A stretch of DNA of 64,000 bases from Erinaceus europaeus (taxonomy: Eukaryota; Chordata; Mammalia; Eulipotyphla; Erinaceidae), in the NCBI RefSeq assembly GCF_950295315.1, contig NC_080181.1, positions 33,620,441 through 33,684,440 on the forward strand. The letters are read 5' to 3'. Of the stretch, positions 22,689 through 32,963 are shown one piece after another. The position numbers and the translations under genes are program-made. The stretch's first letter is position 1. The number at the start of each line of letters is the position of its first letter. The notes beneath the pieces are model-generated. The model was not told the DNA's origin, searched no databases, and saw only the letters and a list, made by a program, of their open reading frames with translations.

Positions 22689-23663
22689 ATGGTTAAAACA
22701 ACAAGAAAAAATAATGGAGACTCGAACCAGGACAAGAGTCCAGCTAAAAGTCCTCCAGAGGGCGAAGCACAAAACAACGAGTTCAACATCCAAACATTAG
22801 CTAAGGAAATAATAACAGGAGTGAGTAAAGAATTTGAAAAAATTGTAATCAGAACTGCAGGAACAACAAATGAGAATATGCAAGAAAATTCTAATAATCT
22901 CATGGTTATTAGAGAGCTGAAAGCTGAAATTGCTGAGCTAAGAAGGCAACTAGCTGAACAAGCTAAAACAGTATCAGAGCAGGGCAACAAAATAGATGAA
23001 CTCCAGAAAGCAGTAGAGGGCAGAGAGAATAGAATCAATGAGGCTGAAGACAGAATTAGCAAGATTGAGGATGAATTAGAGACAAATAAAAAAGAAGTAA
23101 GAGATCTCAAAAAGAGATTAAGAGATGCTGAAAACAATAACAGAGTCCTATGGGATGACTTCAAAAGAAACAATATACGCATTATTGGCTTACCAGAGGA
23201 AGACAGAGAAGGGGAGGAAGAAAGCGTTCTCCAGGCCATAATAGCTGAAAATTTCTCTAGTCTAGACAACACCAAAGACATAAAGATTCAAGAAGCCCAG
23301 AGGGTCCCAAACAGAATTAACACAGACCTAAAGACACCAAGACATGTCATACTTAGATTGGAAAGGAATAAGGATAAAGAAAGGATCCTGAAGGCTGCAA
23401 GAGAAAAACAAAGAGTCACCTACAAAGGAAAATCCATAAGATTAGCAGCAGACTTCTCCATACAAACACTACAGGCCAGAAGAGAATGGCAAGATAACTA
23501 TCGAGTGCTCAATGAGAAAGGCTTTCAGCCAAGAATACTATATCCTGCTAGATTGACATTCAGACTAGATGGAAGCATCAAAACCTTCTCAGACAAGCAA
23601 CAGTTGAAGGAAGCAACCATCACCAAGCCTGCCTTGAAAGAAGTTCTGAAAGGTTTCCTATAA
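22689..23663 (+). CDS. LINE-1 ORF1 protein, RNA-binding trimer subunit
   Basis: 324 residues, close to the usual 330-370. ORF1p coats L1 RNA in the cytoplasmic RNP and acts as a nucleic-acid chaperone in target-primed reverse transcription. A polar N-terminus (MVKTTRKNNGDSNQDKSP) is followed at about residues 70-155 by a long heptad coiled coil (ELKAEIAELRRQL, EDRISKIEDELE) that would trimerise it. An RRM-like domain starts near residue 160 (NIRIIGLPEE) and includes TPRHVILRLERNKDKERIL. The C-terminal domain holds YKGKSIRLAADFS and KGFQPRILYPARLTF. The start is the first ATG after the 5' UTR and the stop is TAA. No frame damage is visible. ORF2 begins 56 bases downstream on the same transcript. 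Confidence 0.96.
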   Translation: MVKTTRKNNGDSNQDKSPAKSPPEGEAQNNEFNIQTLAKEIITGVSKEFEKIVIRTAGTTNENMQENSNNLMVIRELKAEIAELRRQLAEQAKTVSEQGNKIDELQKAVEGRENRINEAEDRISKIEDELETNKKEVRDLKKRLRDAENNNRVLWDDFKRNNIRIIGLPEEDREGEEESVLQAIIAENFSSLDNTKDIKIQEAQRVPNRINTDLKTPRHVILRLERNKDKERILKAAREKQRVTYKGKSIRLAADFSIQTLQARREWQDNYRVLNEKGFQPRILYPARLTFRLDGSIKTFSDKQQLKEATITKPALKEVLKGFL

Positions 23664-23719
23664 ACAACCAGACCACCACAAATAGAACATATATCAAAAC
23701 ACTCTAAAACTCTACAAGA

Positions 23720-26700
23720 ATGGCGTTAAAATATCTTCAATCTTTGATATCAATAAATGTGAATGGCCTGAATTCACCTATTAAAAGACACAGAGTAGGA
23801 AGATGGATCAGAAAACACAACCCAACAATATGTTGTCTACAGGAAACTCACCTAACGCAACAAGACAAACACAGACTTAAAGTGAAAGGATGGAAAACTA
23901 TCATTCAAGCCAATGGCCCACAAAAAAGGGCAGGAACAGCTATTCTCATATCTGACATGATAGACTTTAAAATAGATAAGATTAAAAAAGATAGGAATGG
24001 ACACTACTTAATGCTCAGAGGATCAGTCAATCAAGAGGACTTAACAATTATTAATATCTATGCACCCAATGAGAAGCCATCTAAATACATCAAACTTCTA
24101 CTGAAAGAGCTACAGCAATACATTAACAGTAACACAATCATAGTAGGGGACTTCAACACCCCACTCTCTCAACTTGACAGATCATCCAGGAAGAAAATCA
24201 GTAAAGACATAAGGGAGCTAAATGAAGAGATAGATAAACTAGAACTATTGGACATTTTCAGAGTCATTCATCCCAAGAAACTGGAATACACATTTTACTC
24301 AAATCCACATGGATCATTCTCAAGGATAGACCATATGTTAGGCCACAAAGACAGCATCAGCCTATTCAAGAGCACTGAAATCATCCCAAGCATCTTCTCA
24401 GACCACAGTGGAATTAAACTAACACTTAACAATCAACAAAAGATTAGTAACAGTACCAAAATGTGGAAGCTCAACAGTACACTTCTTCACAACTTCTGGG
24501 TCAAAGAGGAAATCAAGGAAGAAATCAAAATGTTTCGAGAGTTCAATGAAAATGAAGACACAAGCTACCAAAATATTTGGGACACAGCTAAAGCAGTCCT
24601 AAGAGGGAAGTTCATAGCTATACAAGCACACATTAGGAAACAAGAAAAGGCACAAATAAACAGCCTGATTGCACATCTTAAAGACCTAGAAGAAGAACAA
24701 CAAAGGAACCCTAAAGCAACCAGAAGGACAGAAATTACTAAAGTTAGGGCAGAAATAAATAACATTGAGAATAGGAAAACCATACAAAAGATCAATGAAA
24801 GTAAATGTTGGTTCTTCGAAAGAGTAAACAAAATCGACAAACCTTTAGCCAGACTCACAAAACAAAAAAGGGAGAAGACCCAAATAAATCGGATAGTAAA
24901 TGAAAGAGGAGATATCACAACAGACACTGCAGAAATTCAACATATCATGCGAGGCTTCTATGAACAACTATATGCCACCAAGCTAGAGAACCTGGAAGAA
25001 ATGAATGATTTCCTAGATACCTACCAACTTCCAAAACTAAGTAAAGAGGAAGTGGATAACATGAACAGGCCCATCACAGCTAATGAAATTGAAACAGTTA
25101 TCAAAAATCTTCCCAAAAATAAAAGTCCTGGACCAGATGGTTTTACAAATGAATTCTACAAAACTTTCAAAGAAGAACTAATACCTCTACTTTTAAAAGT
25201 CTTCCAGAAGATTGAAGACACTGGAATACTCCCTGCCAGCTTCTATGAAGCCAACATCACCCTGATACCAAAAGCAGACAGGGACACAACCAAAAAAGAA
25301 AACTACAGACCAATATCTCTGATGAACATAGATGCGAAAATATTGAACAAAATTCTAGCCAACCGGATACAGCAGTATATCAAAAAAATTGTTCATCATG
25401 ACCAAGTGGGGTTTATCCCAGGCATGCAAGGTTGGTTTAATATACGTAAATCAATCAATGTGATCCACCACATCAACAAAAGCAAGACCAAAAACCACAT
25501 GGTCATATCAATAGATGCAGAGAAAGCCTTTGACAAAATACAACATCCCTTTATGATCAAAACACTACAAAAAATAGGAATAGATGGAAAATTCCTGAAG
25601 ATAGTGGAGTCTATATATAGCAAACCTACAGCCAACATTATACTCAATGGTGAAAAACTGGAAGCATTTCCCCTCAGATCAGGTACTAGACAGGGCTGCC
25701 CACTATCACCATTACTATTCAACATAGTGTTGGAAGTTCTTGCCATAGCAATCAGGCAGGAGCAAGGAATTAAAGGAATACAGATTGGAAGAGAAGAAGT
25801 CAAACTCTCCTTATTTGCAGATGACATGATAGTATACATGGAAAAACCTAAGGAATCTAGCAAGAAGCTTTTGGAAATCATCAGGCAATACAGTAATGTG
25901 TCAGGCTATAAAATTAACATTCAAAAGTCAGTGGCATTCCTCTATGCAAACACTAAGTTAGAAGAAATTGAAATCCAGAAATCAGTTCCTTTTTCTATAG
26001 CAACAAAAACAATAAAATATCTAGGAGTAAACCTAACCAAAGAAGTGAAAGACTTGTATACTGAAAATTATGAGTCACTACTCAAAGAAATTGAAAAAGA
26101 CACAAAGAAGTGGAAAGATATTCCATGCTCATGGGTTGGAAGAATTAACATCATCAAAATGAATATATTACCCAGAGCCATCTACAAATTTAATGCTATC
26201 CCCATCAAGATCCCAAGCACATTTTTTAGGAGAATAGAAAAAATGCTACAAATGTTTATCTGGAACCAGAAAAGACCTAGAATTGCCAAAACAATCTTGA
26301 GAAAAAAGAACAGAACCAGAGGCATCACACTGCCAGATCTCAAACTGTATTATAGGGCCATTGTCATCAAAACTGCTTGGTACTGGAACATGAACAGACA
26401 CACTGACCAGTGGAATAGAATTGAGAGCCCAGAAATGAGGCCCCACACCTATGGACATCTAATCTTTGACAAAGGGGCCCAAACTATTATATGGGGGAAG
26501 CAGAGTCTCTTCAACAAATGGTGTTGGAAACAATGGGTTGAAACATGCAGAAGAATGAAGCTGAATCACTGTATTTCACCAAATACAAAAGTAAATTCCA
26601 AGTGGATCAAGGACTTGGATGTTAGACCAGAAACTATCAGATACTTAGAGGAAAATATTGGAAGAACTTTTTTCCGCATAAATTTTAAAGACATTTTCAA

Positions 26701-27544
26701 TGAAACGAATCCAATTACAAGGAAGACTAAGGCAAGTATAAACCTATGGGACTACATCAAATTAAAAAGCTTCTTCACAGCAAAAGAAACCACTACCCAA
26801 ATCAAGAGACCCCTCACAGAATGGGAGAAGATCTTTACATGCCATACATCAGATAAGAGTTTAATAACCAACATATATAAAGAGCTTATCAGACTCAACA
26901 ACAAGACAACAAATAACCCCATCCAAAAATGGGGGGAGGAATTGGACAGAATATTCACCACAGAAGAGATCCAAAAGGCTGAGAAACACATGAAAAAATG
27001 CTCCAAGTCTCTGATTGTCAGAGAAATGCAAATCAAGACAACAGTGAGATATCACTTCACTCCTGTGAGAATGTCACACATCAGAAAAGGTAACAGCAGC
27101 AAATGCTGGAGAGGGTGTGGGGTCAAAGGAACCCTCCTGCACTGCTGGTGGGAATGTCAATTGGTCCAACCTCTGTGGAGAACAGTCTGGAGAACTCTCA
27201 GAAGGCTAGAAATGGACCTACCCTATGACCCTGCAATTCCCCTCCTGGGGATATATCCTAAGGAACCCAACACATCCATCCAAAAAGATCTGTGTACACA
27301 TATGTTCTTGGCAGCACAATTTGTAATAGCCAAAACCTGGAAACAACCCAGGTGTCCAACAACAGATGAGTTGCTGAGCAAGTTGTGGTATATATACACA
27401 ATGGAATACTACTCAGCTGTAAAAAATGGTGACTTCACCATTTTCAGCCAATCTTGGATGGACCTTGAAAAAATCATGTTGAGTGAAATAAGTCAGAAAC
27501 AGAAGGATGAATATGGGATGATCTCACTCTCAGGCCGAAGTTGA
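23720..27544 (+). CDS. LINE-1 ORF2 protein, endonuclease and reverse transcriptase
   Basis: 1,274 uninterrupted residues, the normal L1 length. The N-terminal APE-type endonuclease (about 1-240) shows [39 protein letters not shown] and SDHSGIKL, carrying the Asn, Glu, Asp and His active-site positions. The reverse transcriptase (about 450-850) shows [52 protein letters not shown] and the catalytic FADD with Asp701 and Asp702. The C-terminal region has the CX3CX7HX4C cluster ([18 protein letters not shown], near 1128). The protein nicks target DNA and copies L1 or SINE RNA there. L1 ORF2 is translated poorly after ORF1. No missing key residue was seen. Confidence 0.97.
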   Translation: MALKYLQSLISINVNGLNSPIKRHRVGRWIRKHNPTICCLQETHLTQQDKHRLKVKGWKTIIQANGPQKRAGTAILISDMIDFKIDKIKKDRNGHYLMLRGSVNQEDLTIINIYAPNEKPSKYIKLLLKELQQYINSNTIIVGDFNTPLSQLDRSSRKKISKDIRELNEEIDKLELLDIFRVIHPKKLEYTFYSNPHGSFSRIDHMLGHKDSISLFKSTEIIPSIFSDHSGIKLTLNNQQKISNSTKMWKLNSTLLHNFWVKEEIKEEIKMFREFNENEDTSYQNIWDTAKAVLRGKFIAIQAHIRKQEKAQINSLIAHLKDLEEEQQRNPKATRRTEITKVRAEINNIENRKTIQKINESKCWFFERVNKIDKPLARLTKQKREKTQINRIVNERGDITTDTAEIQHIMRGFYEQLYATKLENLEEMNDFLDTYQLPKLSKEEVDNMNRPITANEIETVIKNLPKNKSPGPDGFTNEFYKTFKEELIPLLLKVFQKIEDTGILPASFYEANITLIPKADRDTTKKENYRPISLMNIDAKILNKILANRIQQYIKKIVHHDQVGFIPGMQGWFNIRKSINVIHHINKSKTKNHMVISIDAEKAFDKIQHPFMIKTLQKIGIDGKFLKIVESIYSKPTANIILNGEKLEAFPLRSGTRQGCPLSPLLFNIVLEVLAIAIRQEQGIKGIQIGREEVKLSLFADDMIVYMEKPKESSKKLLEIIRQYSNVSGYKINIQKSVAFLYANTKLEEIEIQKSVPFSIATKTIKYLGVNLTKEVKDLYTENYESLLKEIEKDTKKWKDIPCSWVGRINIIKMNILPRAIYKFNAIPIKIPSTFFRRIEKMLQMFIWNQKRPRIAKTILRKKNRTRGITLPDLKLYYRAIVIKTAWYWNMNRHTDQWNRIESPEMRPHTYGHLIFDKGAQTIIWGKQSLFNKWCWKQWVETCRRMKLNHCISPNTKVNSKWIKDLDVRPETIRYLEENIGRTFFRINFKDIFNETNPITRKTKASINLWDYIKLKSFFTAKETTTQIKRPLTEWEKIFTCHTSDKSLITNIYKELIRLNNKTTNNPIQKWGEELDRIFTTEEIQKAEKHMKKCSKSLIVREMQIKTTVRYHFTPVRMSHIRKGNSSKCWRGCGVKGTLLHCWWECQLVQPLWRTVWRTLRRLEMDLPYDPAIPLLGIYPKEPNTSIQKDLCTHMFLAAQFVIAKTWKQPRCPTTDELLSKLWYIYTMEYYSAVKNGDFTIFSQSWMDLEKIMLSEISQKQKDEYGMISLSGRS

Positions 27545-28290
27545 AAAACAAGATTAGAAAAGAAAACGCAAGTCAAACCTGAAATGGAATTGGAGTATTA
27601 CACCAAAGTAAAAGACTCTGGGGTGGGTGGGTGGGTGGGGAGAATACAGGTCCATGAAAAATGATGAATGAAATAGTGGGGTGGTATTGCTAAATGGGAA
27701 TCTGGGGAATGTTATGCATGTAAAAAAAAAAAAAGAAGTAGAAACGCAAAGCAGAAATTGACTGAGTTTGGAGTATGGCACCAAAGTAAGAAAGCAGAAG
27801 TATACTAGAGTTTGCAGTGAGTACCTCCCTAATACTTCCTCTCCACTTTTCCAAGCTTTGGGTCCATGATTGTTCAACAATTTGTTTGGCTTTGTATGTT
27901 AACTCTCTTTTCAGTCACCAGGTTCCAGGTATCATCAGGATGCCGGCCAGACTTCCCTGGATTGAAGACACCACCAATGTGTCCTGTAGCTCAGCTTCCC
28001 CAGAGACCCATCCTACTAGGGAAAGAGAGAGGCAGACTGGGAGTATGGACCGACCAGTCAACACCCATGTCCAGCGAGGAAGCAATTACAGAAGCCAGAC
28101 CTTCTACCTTCTGCAACCCTCAATGACCCTGGGTCCATGCTCCCAGAGGGATAGAGAATGGGAAAGCTATCGGGGGAGGGGGTGGGATATGGAGATTGGG
28201 CAGTGGGAATTGTGTGGAGTTGTACCCCTCCTACCCTATGGTTTTGTTAATTAATCCTTTCTTTAATAAAAAAAAAAAAAATTAAAAAAA
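27545..28290 (+). mobile_element. L1 3' UTR with AATAAA and A-rich tail
   Basis: Contains a GGGT repeat near 27,620-27,640, ACCAAAGTAAAAGACTCTGG, an internal A13 run at about 27,722, then the shared distal block (TTTGTTTGGCTTTGTATGTT ... GGGAATTGTGTGGAGTTGTA). AATAAA at 28,265-28,270 merges into the A-rich tail, which is broken by a T. The distal block is the most dispersed sequence of the window. Confidence 0.93.
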
Positions 28291-28372
28291 AATTACAAAA
28301 ACAATAAAAACAACCAGGGCAACAAAAGGGAAAATAAATAAATATTTATTTTTAAAAAAGAATATAGAGGTC

Positions 28373-28482
28373 TAAAGCAAATGAATTTAAACGAAAAAAG
28401 GTAGCCGCACCATCAAAGACCTTGTGAGACTATGGTGGTTATGAGGCACAGAACTTTGGTGCAGGGTATGGTGACTTTTTTG
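28373..28482 (+). mobile_element. Old L1 3'-UTR continuation after the nest
   Basis: CTTGTGAGACTATGGTGGTT resumes the old L1 interrupted at 21,840. Confidence 0.6.
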
Positions 28483-28540
28483 TAATTCCATCCATTTTGT
28501 TCCACATAATATAGTGGTATTTCTGGATCATGAGACATTT
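28483..28540 (-). mobile_element. Inverted, internally deleted copy of the same old L1
   Basis: On the minus strand it reads ATGTCTCATGATCCAGAAAT then ATTATGTGGAACAAAATGGA, matching 21,543-21,568 and 21,750-21,778 of the plus-strand fragment with about 180 bases between them deleted. Confidence 0.8.
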
Positions 28541-28589
28541 AATTTCTTTTTATTTATTTAATTTATTTGTTTGTTTATTTATTTTGCCA

Positions 28590-28898
28590 TTAGGGTTATT
28601 TCTGAAGCTTAGTGCCAGCACCTTTAATCCACCACTCTCCATGGCCACTCCCCAGACTCTTTTTTTTTCTTTCTATTTTATTTGAAAGGATGGGGTAAAA
28701 ATAGAGAAGAGAGGGACATAGAGAATGAGGGAAGGAAGTAGGGAGGGAGGGAAGAAAGGAAGGAGGGAGGGAGGGAAGAAGAAGATCCACCCCACGGGGG
28801 GGGGGGGGGGAGGGGGGGCCTGGGGAGTGAAGGCTCAAATGTAAGTCTTTTCACAGGGTAATGTGTACACTCAATTGGGTGTGCCACTGCATGGTCCA
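28590..28898 (-). mobile_element. SINE-A, long form, with purine and poly-G expansion
   Basis: Reversed 3' module (GCCATTAGGGTTATTTCTGA), purine tract of GGGA/GGAA units, a G run at about 28,796-28,818, and a head ending GGGTGTGCCACTGCATGGTC. Confidence 0.85.
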
Positions 28899-29097
28899 AG
28901 GTACCTCCATTTTTATTTGCCTAAACTTTTATTTCCCTGTGTGATCTTAGGACAATCTTGAAAAACTGTAGAAAGACCTCTATTAGGAAGCTTTACATGG
29001 AAGCCTCCCATTTCCCAGCCCCACCTCTAGGCCTATGTGCTTGGACCATGAAGCCAGATTTGCCACAGAATTTTTCCCTTGATAATTTATGCAAACG

Positions 29098-29432
29098 GAG
29101 ACGGGGAGGTGACCCAGTGTGTTAAGCGCACATGGTACCAAGCATACAGACCGGCATAAGGATCCCAGTTCGAGCCCCCAGCTCCCCACCTGCAAAGGGT
29201 CACTTCACAGACAGTGAAGCAAGTCTGCAGGTGTCTATCTTTCTCTCCCCATCTGTTTTCCCCTCCTTTCTTGATTTCTCTCTGTCCTATCCAACGACCA
29301 CGACAGCAATGACAACAATAATAACAACGATAAACAACAAGGGCAACACATGGAAAAAAAAAAAATGGCCTCCAGGAGCAGTGGATTCATAGTGCAGGCA
29401 CTGAATCCCAGCAATAACCTTGGAGGCAAATA
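29098..29432 (+). mobile_element. SINE-B, long form
   Basis: Head CCCAGTGTGTTAAGCGCACA, CAGTTCGAGCCCCCAGCTCC, pyrimidine tract, CAACAA-rich linker, then the 3' module GGCCTCCAGGAGCAGTGGAT ... CTTGGAGGC, whose ends pair with each other. Confidence 0.93.
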
Positions 29433-29838
29433 ATAATTTGTGTAAATAGTGCTGTGGTGGGGGGAAGGGAAGAATATGCCTAACTTATGGTTGAAAAGGT
29501 GTATCCTATAAACACCCTTGTAGCTGCCTCCTTCTCAGTAGGGTTCTTATTTCCTGCAGCACATCCTTGAGGGGACAGTTGGCAGGCCTAGAGGTCCTGG
29601 TCTGTAAGATTTCCAAGAAGTTTACTAGAACTGAGTTATGCCCACTGGTCTCTACGGGGGGTGGGGGGGACTGTGAATCACCTCTCAGTTGCCCTAAAGG
29701 TGAGGAGGAATAAGACAGACCTCTTTCCTCCTTTCTCAACTTGGTCCACACTGAAGGAAAGGGAGGAAGAAGAATAAATCCAGAGCCCCATTTTGGGGCT
29801 GACAGGGGTGCTTCTGTGACCATTAGCCCCAAGTTTGT
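29433..29838. other. Unique sequence, no gene seen
   Basis: About 400 bases with a G-rich run near 29,655-29,670. No coding evidence. Confidence 0.5.

Positions 29839-29895
<57 letters not shown>
29839..29895. repeat. (TG)n microsatellite
   Basis: About 28 uninterrupted TG units, followed by a short SINE-like CT tract and A/T tail to about 29,945. Confidence 0.97.
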
Positions 29896-29897
<2 letters not shown>

Positions 29898-29945
29898 CTC
29901 TCTCTGTATATTTCTCATTAAAATAAATTAAAAAATGTCTTAAAA

Positions 29946-30705
29946 GAAATAATTATCTGCCAGTGTCCATAGAGGGAGAATGAAAGGCACTGAGAAATAG
30001 AAATGGGGTGGGACCTTGTCACCTATACAAATGATGAGAGAGAGCTGCAGAGATCTCCTGTGAGAGAGCTCCCTTTCCTTCTATGCCCGACAGGGCCTGC
30101 AGTGGGTGTCAGGCCCTGTGCCAGTGGGCAGCAAGCCTGACCAAAAATACATTATGTATACAGAAGAACTGCCAGAGGACAAGTGAGATGAGAATGCAAA
30201 GTTCAGAGAGAACAGCATCTCCCTGGGTCCTGGGCACAATAGAAAGCAGTTCAGCTTCTCCACCCATGCAGGGGGTACTTGGTTGCCTGCAGAAGCCTCC
30301 TGGATCCTTCCCCACTGCCTTGTCTCTGCCCACTACCTATCACATACTTTGTTACATGGCCCACAGAAAATTATCTGTGTCTTGAGAACATGGGACAATC
30401 CCATTTCTTGGCTTTCTCCTCGCCAGCAGGATGAGATAGGGCCCCCTGGCAGGAAGAGGGGAGGAAAAACATCTGGAGAAGCAGGAGACCAGGGTCTACT
30501 GGCTTTGAGCATGCTCTCATCTTCCAAAGATTATGAAAGAAGCCATAAGGGAGAAGAAAGTAGAGCACCTTGGGGAAGAACCCCCCCTAATCTTAAACCC
30601 TGTGTTTACAAAATAAAGCATTTCCCCTTTACACAAAGGACTAGAACAGACTAGGGCAGACAGACTGTTAAGGACTTTGCCATTAGGATCCCACTTGGGG
30701 TGGGG
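29946..30705. other. Unique sequence, 760 bases
   Basis: GGTGTCAGGCCCTGTGCCAG near 30,105 is faintly MIR-like. Frames at 30,083-30,385 and 30,283-30,654 overlap on several strands and show no domain. No gene is called. Confidence 0.45.
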
Positions 30706-30711
30706 TGAGGG

Positions 30712-31046
30712 GGTCAGGCAGTAGGGCAGCGTGTTAAGCGCAGGTGCTGTAAAACATAGGGACCAGTGTAAGGATCCTGGTTCTGGAGCTCTGCTCCCCA
30801 CCTAGAGGGGGGTCACTTCACAAGCCGTGAAGCAGGTCTGCAGGTGTCTATCTTCTCTCCCCCTCTCTGTCTTCCCCTCCTCTCTCGATTTCTCTCTGTC
30901 CTATCCAACAATAACAACAATAATAACCACAACAATGATAACAACAAGGGAAACAAAAAAGGAAAAAATAGCCTCCAAGAGCAGTGGATTCCTGGTGCAG
31001 GCACCAAGCTCCAGCAATAACCCTGGAGGCAAAAAAAAAAAAAAAA
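30712..31046 (+). mobile_element. SINE-B, long form
   Basis: GGCAGTAGGGCAGCGTGTTA head, CAAGCCGTGAAGCAGGTCTG, pyrimidine tract, linker, 3' module GCCTCCAAGAGCAGTGGATT ... CCCTGGAGGC and a poly-A tail. Confidence 0.95.
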
Positions 31047-31478
31047 TCTGTTCAGATGGAGGGGCTTAGCCTCTGATCTGCTCCATTCTGCATGACTGCT
31101 TCCCCCAAGAAAGATCCAGAACATCTCATTCTTTCTGAGTAAATTCTGCAAGAAGGATGAAGCTCCACTAGAATTTTTTTACGCAGATTAGATCAGACCT
31201 GGGTTCAGTTCTCACCCTAGTTTAGAGCTGTCTTGTGTTAAGTTTCTTCCAGCACAACACTCCAAGAGAGGGAATTCTGTACATTTCCCTTTAGTCAGAA
31301 AGAACATGGGAGGCCGTACTCCTTTACCTAAGGACCTAGCAAAAGCACCCTTGACAATAGACTTGAAATGTTATTCTTAGAATATTATAAGAAAGTTGTG
31401 TATTAGAGAACTTATATTTAGGGAACATTTGATCTACTTATTTGGTTTTCTGCTTATTGAATTACTTACTTATTTATT
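31047..31478. other. Unique sequence, no gene seen
   Basis: About 430 bases. CAGACCTGGGTTCAGTTCTC near 31,194 hints at MIR but the match is short. Confidence 0.45.
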
Positions 31479-31479
31479 A

Positions 31480-31608
31480 GAAACACAGAAGCCAAGAGAG
31501 AGTGGAAAAGAACATAGCATTCAAGCTTCTTTCAGTGGATTGGGGGTTGGGCTTGAACCTGGGCAAAGTGGAACACTATCCAAGTGAGCTATTTCATCAA
31601 CTCAAGGA
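31480..31608 (-). mobile_element. SINE-E fragment
   Basis: TCAAGCTTCTTTCAGTGGAT, GGGCTTGAACCTGGGC and CCAAGTGAGCTATTTCATCA (reversed head), followed by (TTTTA)n. Confidence 0.65.
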
Positions 31609-31629
31609 ATATTTTATTTTATTTTATTT

Positions 31630-31742
31630 TGAGCAGAGAAACTAGAGCACTCCTTAGCTCTGTCATATGCAGTGTTGTGGGTTGAATCTAAAACTTCAAG
31701 CTTGCATGTTTTGTGCTTTACTGCTGAGGTATCTTTCAGCAT
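31630..31742 (-). mobile_element. SINE-C
   Basis: GAGCACTCCTTAGCTCTGTC, GGGTTGAATCTAAAACTTC and a reversed head. First of two adjacent copies. Confidence 0.75.
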
Positions 31743-31756
31743 TTTTTTTTCAAAGT

Positions 31757-31872
31757 ATGTTCTTTTCTCCAGAGCACTGATCAGCTCTAGTTTATGGTGA
31801 TGTCAAGGATTGAATCTGAGACTTCAGAGCCTCAGGCATGAAAGTATTTTGCATACCGACTATGGTTTCTGC
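31757..31872 (-). mobile_element. SINE-C
   Basis: AGAGCACTGATCAGCTCTAG, GGATTGAATCTGAGACTTCA and CCTCAGGCATGAAAGTATTT. Second adjacent copy. Confidence 0.85.
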
Positions 31873-32182
31873 CTGGTATTGCACCAAAGCAAAAGACTCT
31901 GGAGAAGGGAAGGAGTAAAGAGGATATTGGGGTCCTGGTGTATAATGGTGGGAAGGGACCTAAACTGGGGGTAAAACTATTTTGCAGATACCTATCATGG
32001 GAAGATGAGAAATTATACCAGTGTGTCAGTAACTGCACTGTAAACCACTAAAAAGAGTATTTTAAAAGACTATCACCTAAGAAATATAGGGGGGGTAAAG
32101 CATGTTGGGGAGACAATGAACCCTGCGCTAATAATAACTGTGTAAATCAGCATTTCTTCAATAAAGTGATTTTTTAAGAAAG
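31873..32182 (+). mobile_element. Old L1 3'-UTR end
   Basis: TGGTATTGCACCAAAGCAAA, AGACTCTGGAGAAGGG and a terminal TCAATAAAGTGATTTTTTAA. An older subfamily than the complete L1. Confidence 0.8.
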
Positions 32183-32607
32183 CAAGAATAAATAAGCAAT
32201 AACCTGAACAGGAAATTCACAGATGACCATCAGATACATGAATGTATCTCAGCTCTAATAATGACCAAGGAAACTCAGATTAAAACCACTAACAGCACAC
32301 ACATCAGAATGGGTCAAACATTATCAAAACAAGGATAGCAAAAGCTGAATAAGGGCAAGAGACCGGCATACTTTAATGATGACTCTTTAGTCATTATCAG
32401 GCCACCCCATCAACTGAGGCCCTATTCGGGGAGTCCTGAGATTCCCAAACAGAGATGATGGGCCTAAACCTCTAATAAATCCCTCTCTCCATTGTTACCG
32501 GTCATCTCTATCAAGAACAACAAAATATACCCCTTTGTGGGCCCCCATAGGACCTTGCCTTCAACTTGGATCAACAACATCCTCCAAAGGGAGGCTGGAC
32601 AACATAC

Positions 32608-32903
32608 TCTATGCTACACCTGAGGAAGATGAGTCGATATTGGGGCAGCTTGGAATGTTCCTACTCATGACCACAGAATGTGAGCTCAGATCTACAGGGA
32701 TACAGAGGTCACATAGGCTCCTAAGCTGAATATGGGCCCCAGACCACATCAAATTGATAGGGTTTACAGTTAACAATATTTATATACCTTTTCCATATTT
32801 GGGAGATACTCTCTTCCCTGATCCAGCTTTTTGGTCCTTTTTCTAGCCATGATATCACCTCCCAGACTTGAATCCACCTTCATATTAGATTTCTGGCTCA
32901 GGG

Positions 32904-32963
<60 letters not shown>

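Larger units (their letters stand above)
22101..28290 (+). mobile_element. Complete LINE-1 retrotransposon, both ORFs open
   Basis: 6,190 bases between perfect TSDs: 5' UTR, ORF1 (324 codons), 56-base spacer, ORF2 (1,274 codons), 3' UTR with AATAAA and A-rich tail. Length and order are those of a full-length mammalian L1. Open frames, an exact TSD and insertion into a fairly young SINE all argue for recent insertion. Whether it can still move cannot be read from sequence alone. Confidence 0.97.
22085..28306. repeat. 16-bp TSD of the complete L1
   Basis: AATTACAAAAACAATA at 22,085-22,100 and again, exactly, at 28,291-28,306, directly after the A-rich tail. This defines both ends of the element. 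Confidence 0.97.
21855..28357 (+). mobile_element. SINE-B, split in its tail by the complete L1
   Basis: Body at 21,855-22,100 and tail at 28,307-28,357. A-box-like TAGTGCAGCGG (21,869-21,879) and a perfect pol III B box GGTTCGAATCC (21,926-21,936), then GGCGGTGAAGCAGGTCTGCA, pyrimidine tract, CAACAATGACGACATCAATA; the tail resumes with CAACCAGGGCAACAAAAGGG. The L1 interrupted it at a run of A. Confidence 0.95.
21840..28372. repeat. 15-bp TSD of the SINE-B
   Basis: AAGAATATAGAGGTC at 21,840-21,854 is repeated exactly at 28,358-28,372, bracketing the SINE and the L1 nested within its tail. Confidence 0.95.

Noticed and set aside
22610..23281. 223-codon frame opposite ORF1
   Set aside because: It is the antisense shadow of the purine-rich ORF1 coiled coil.
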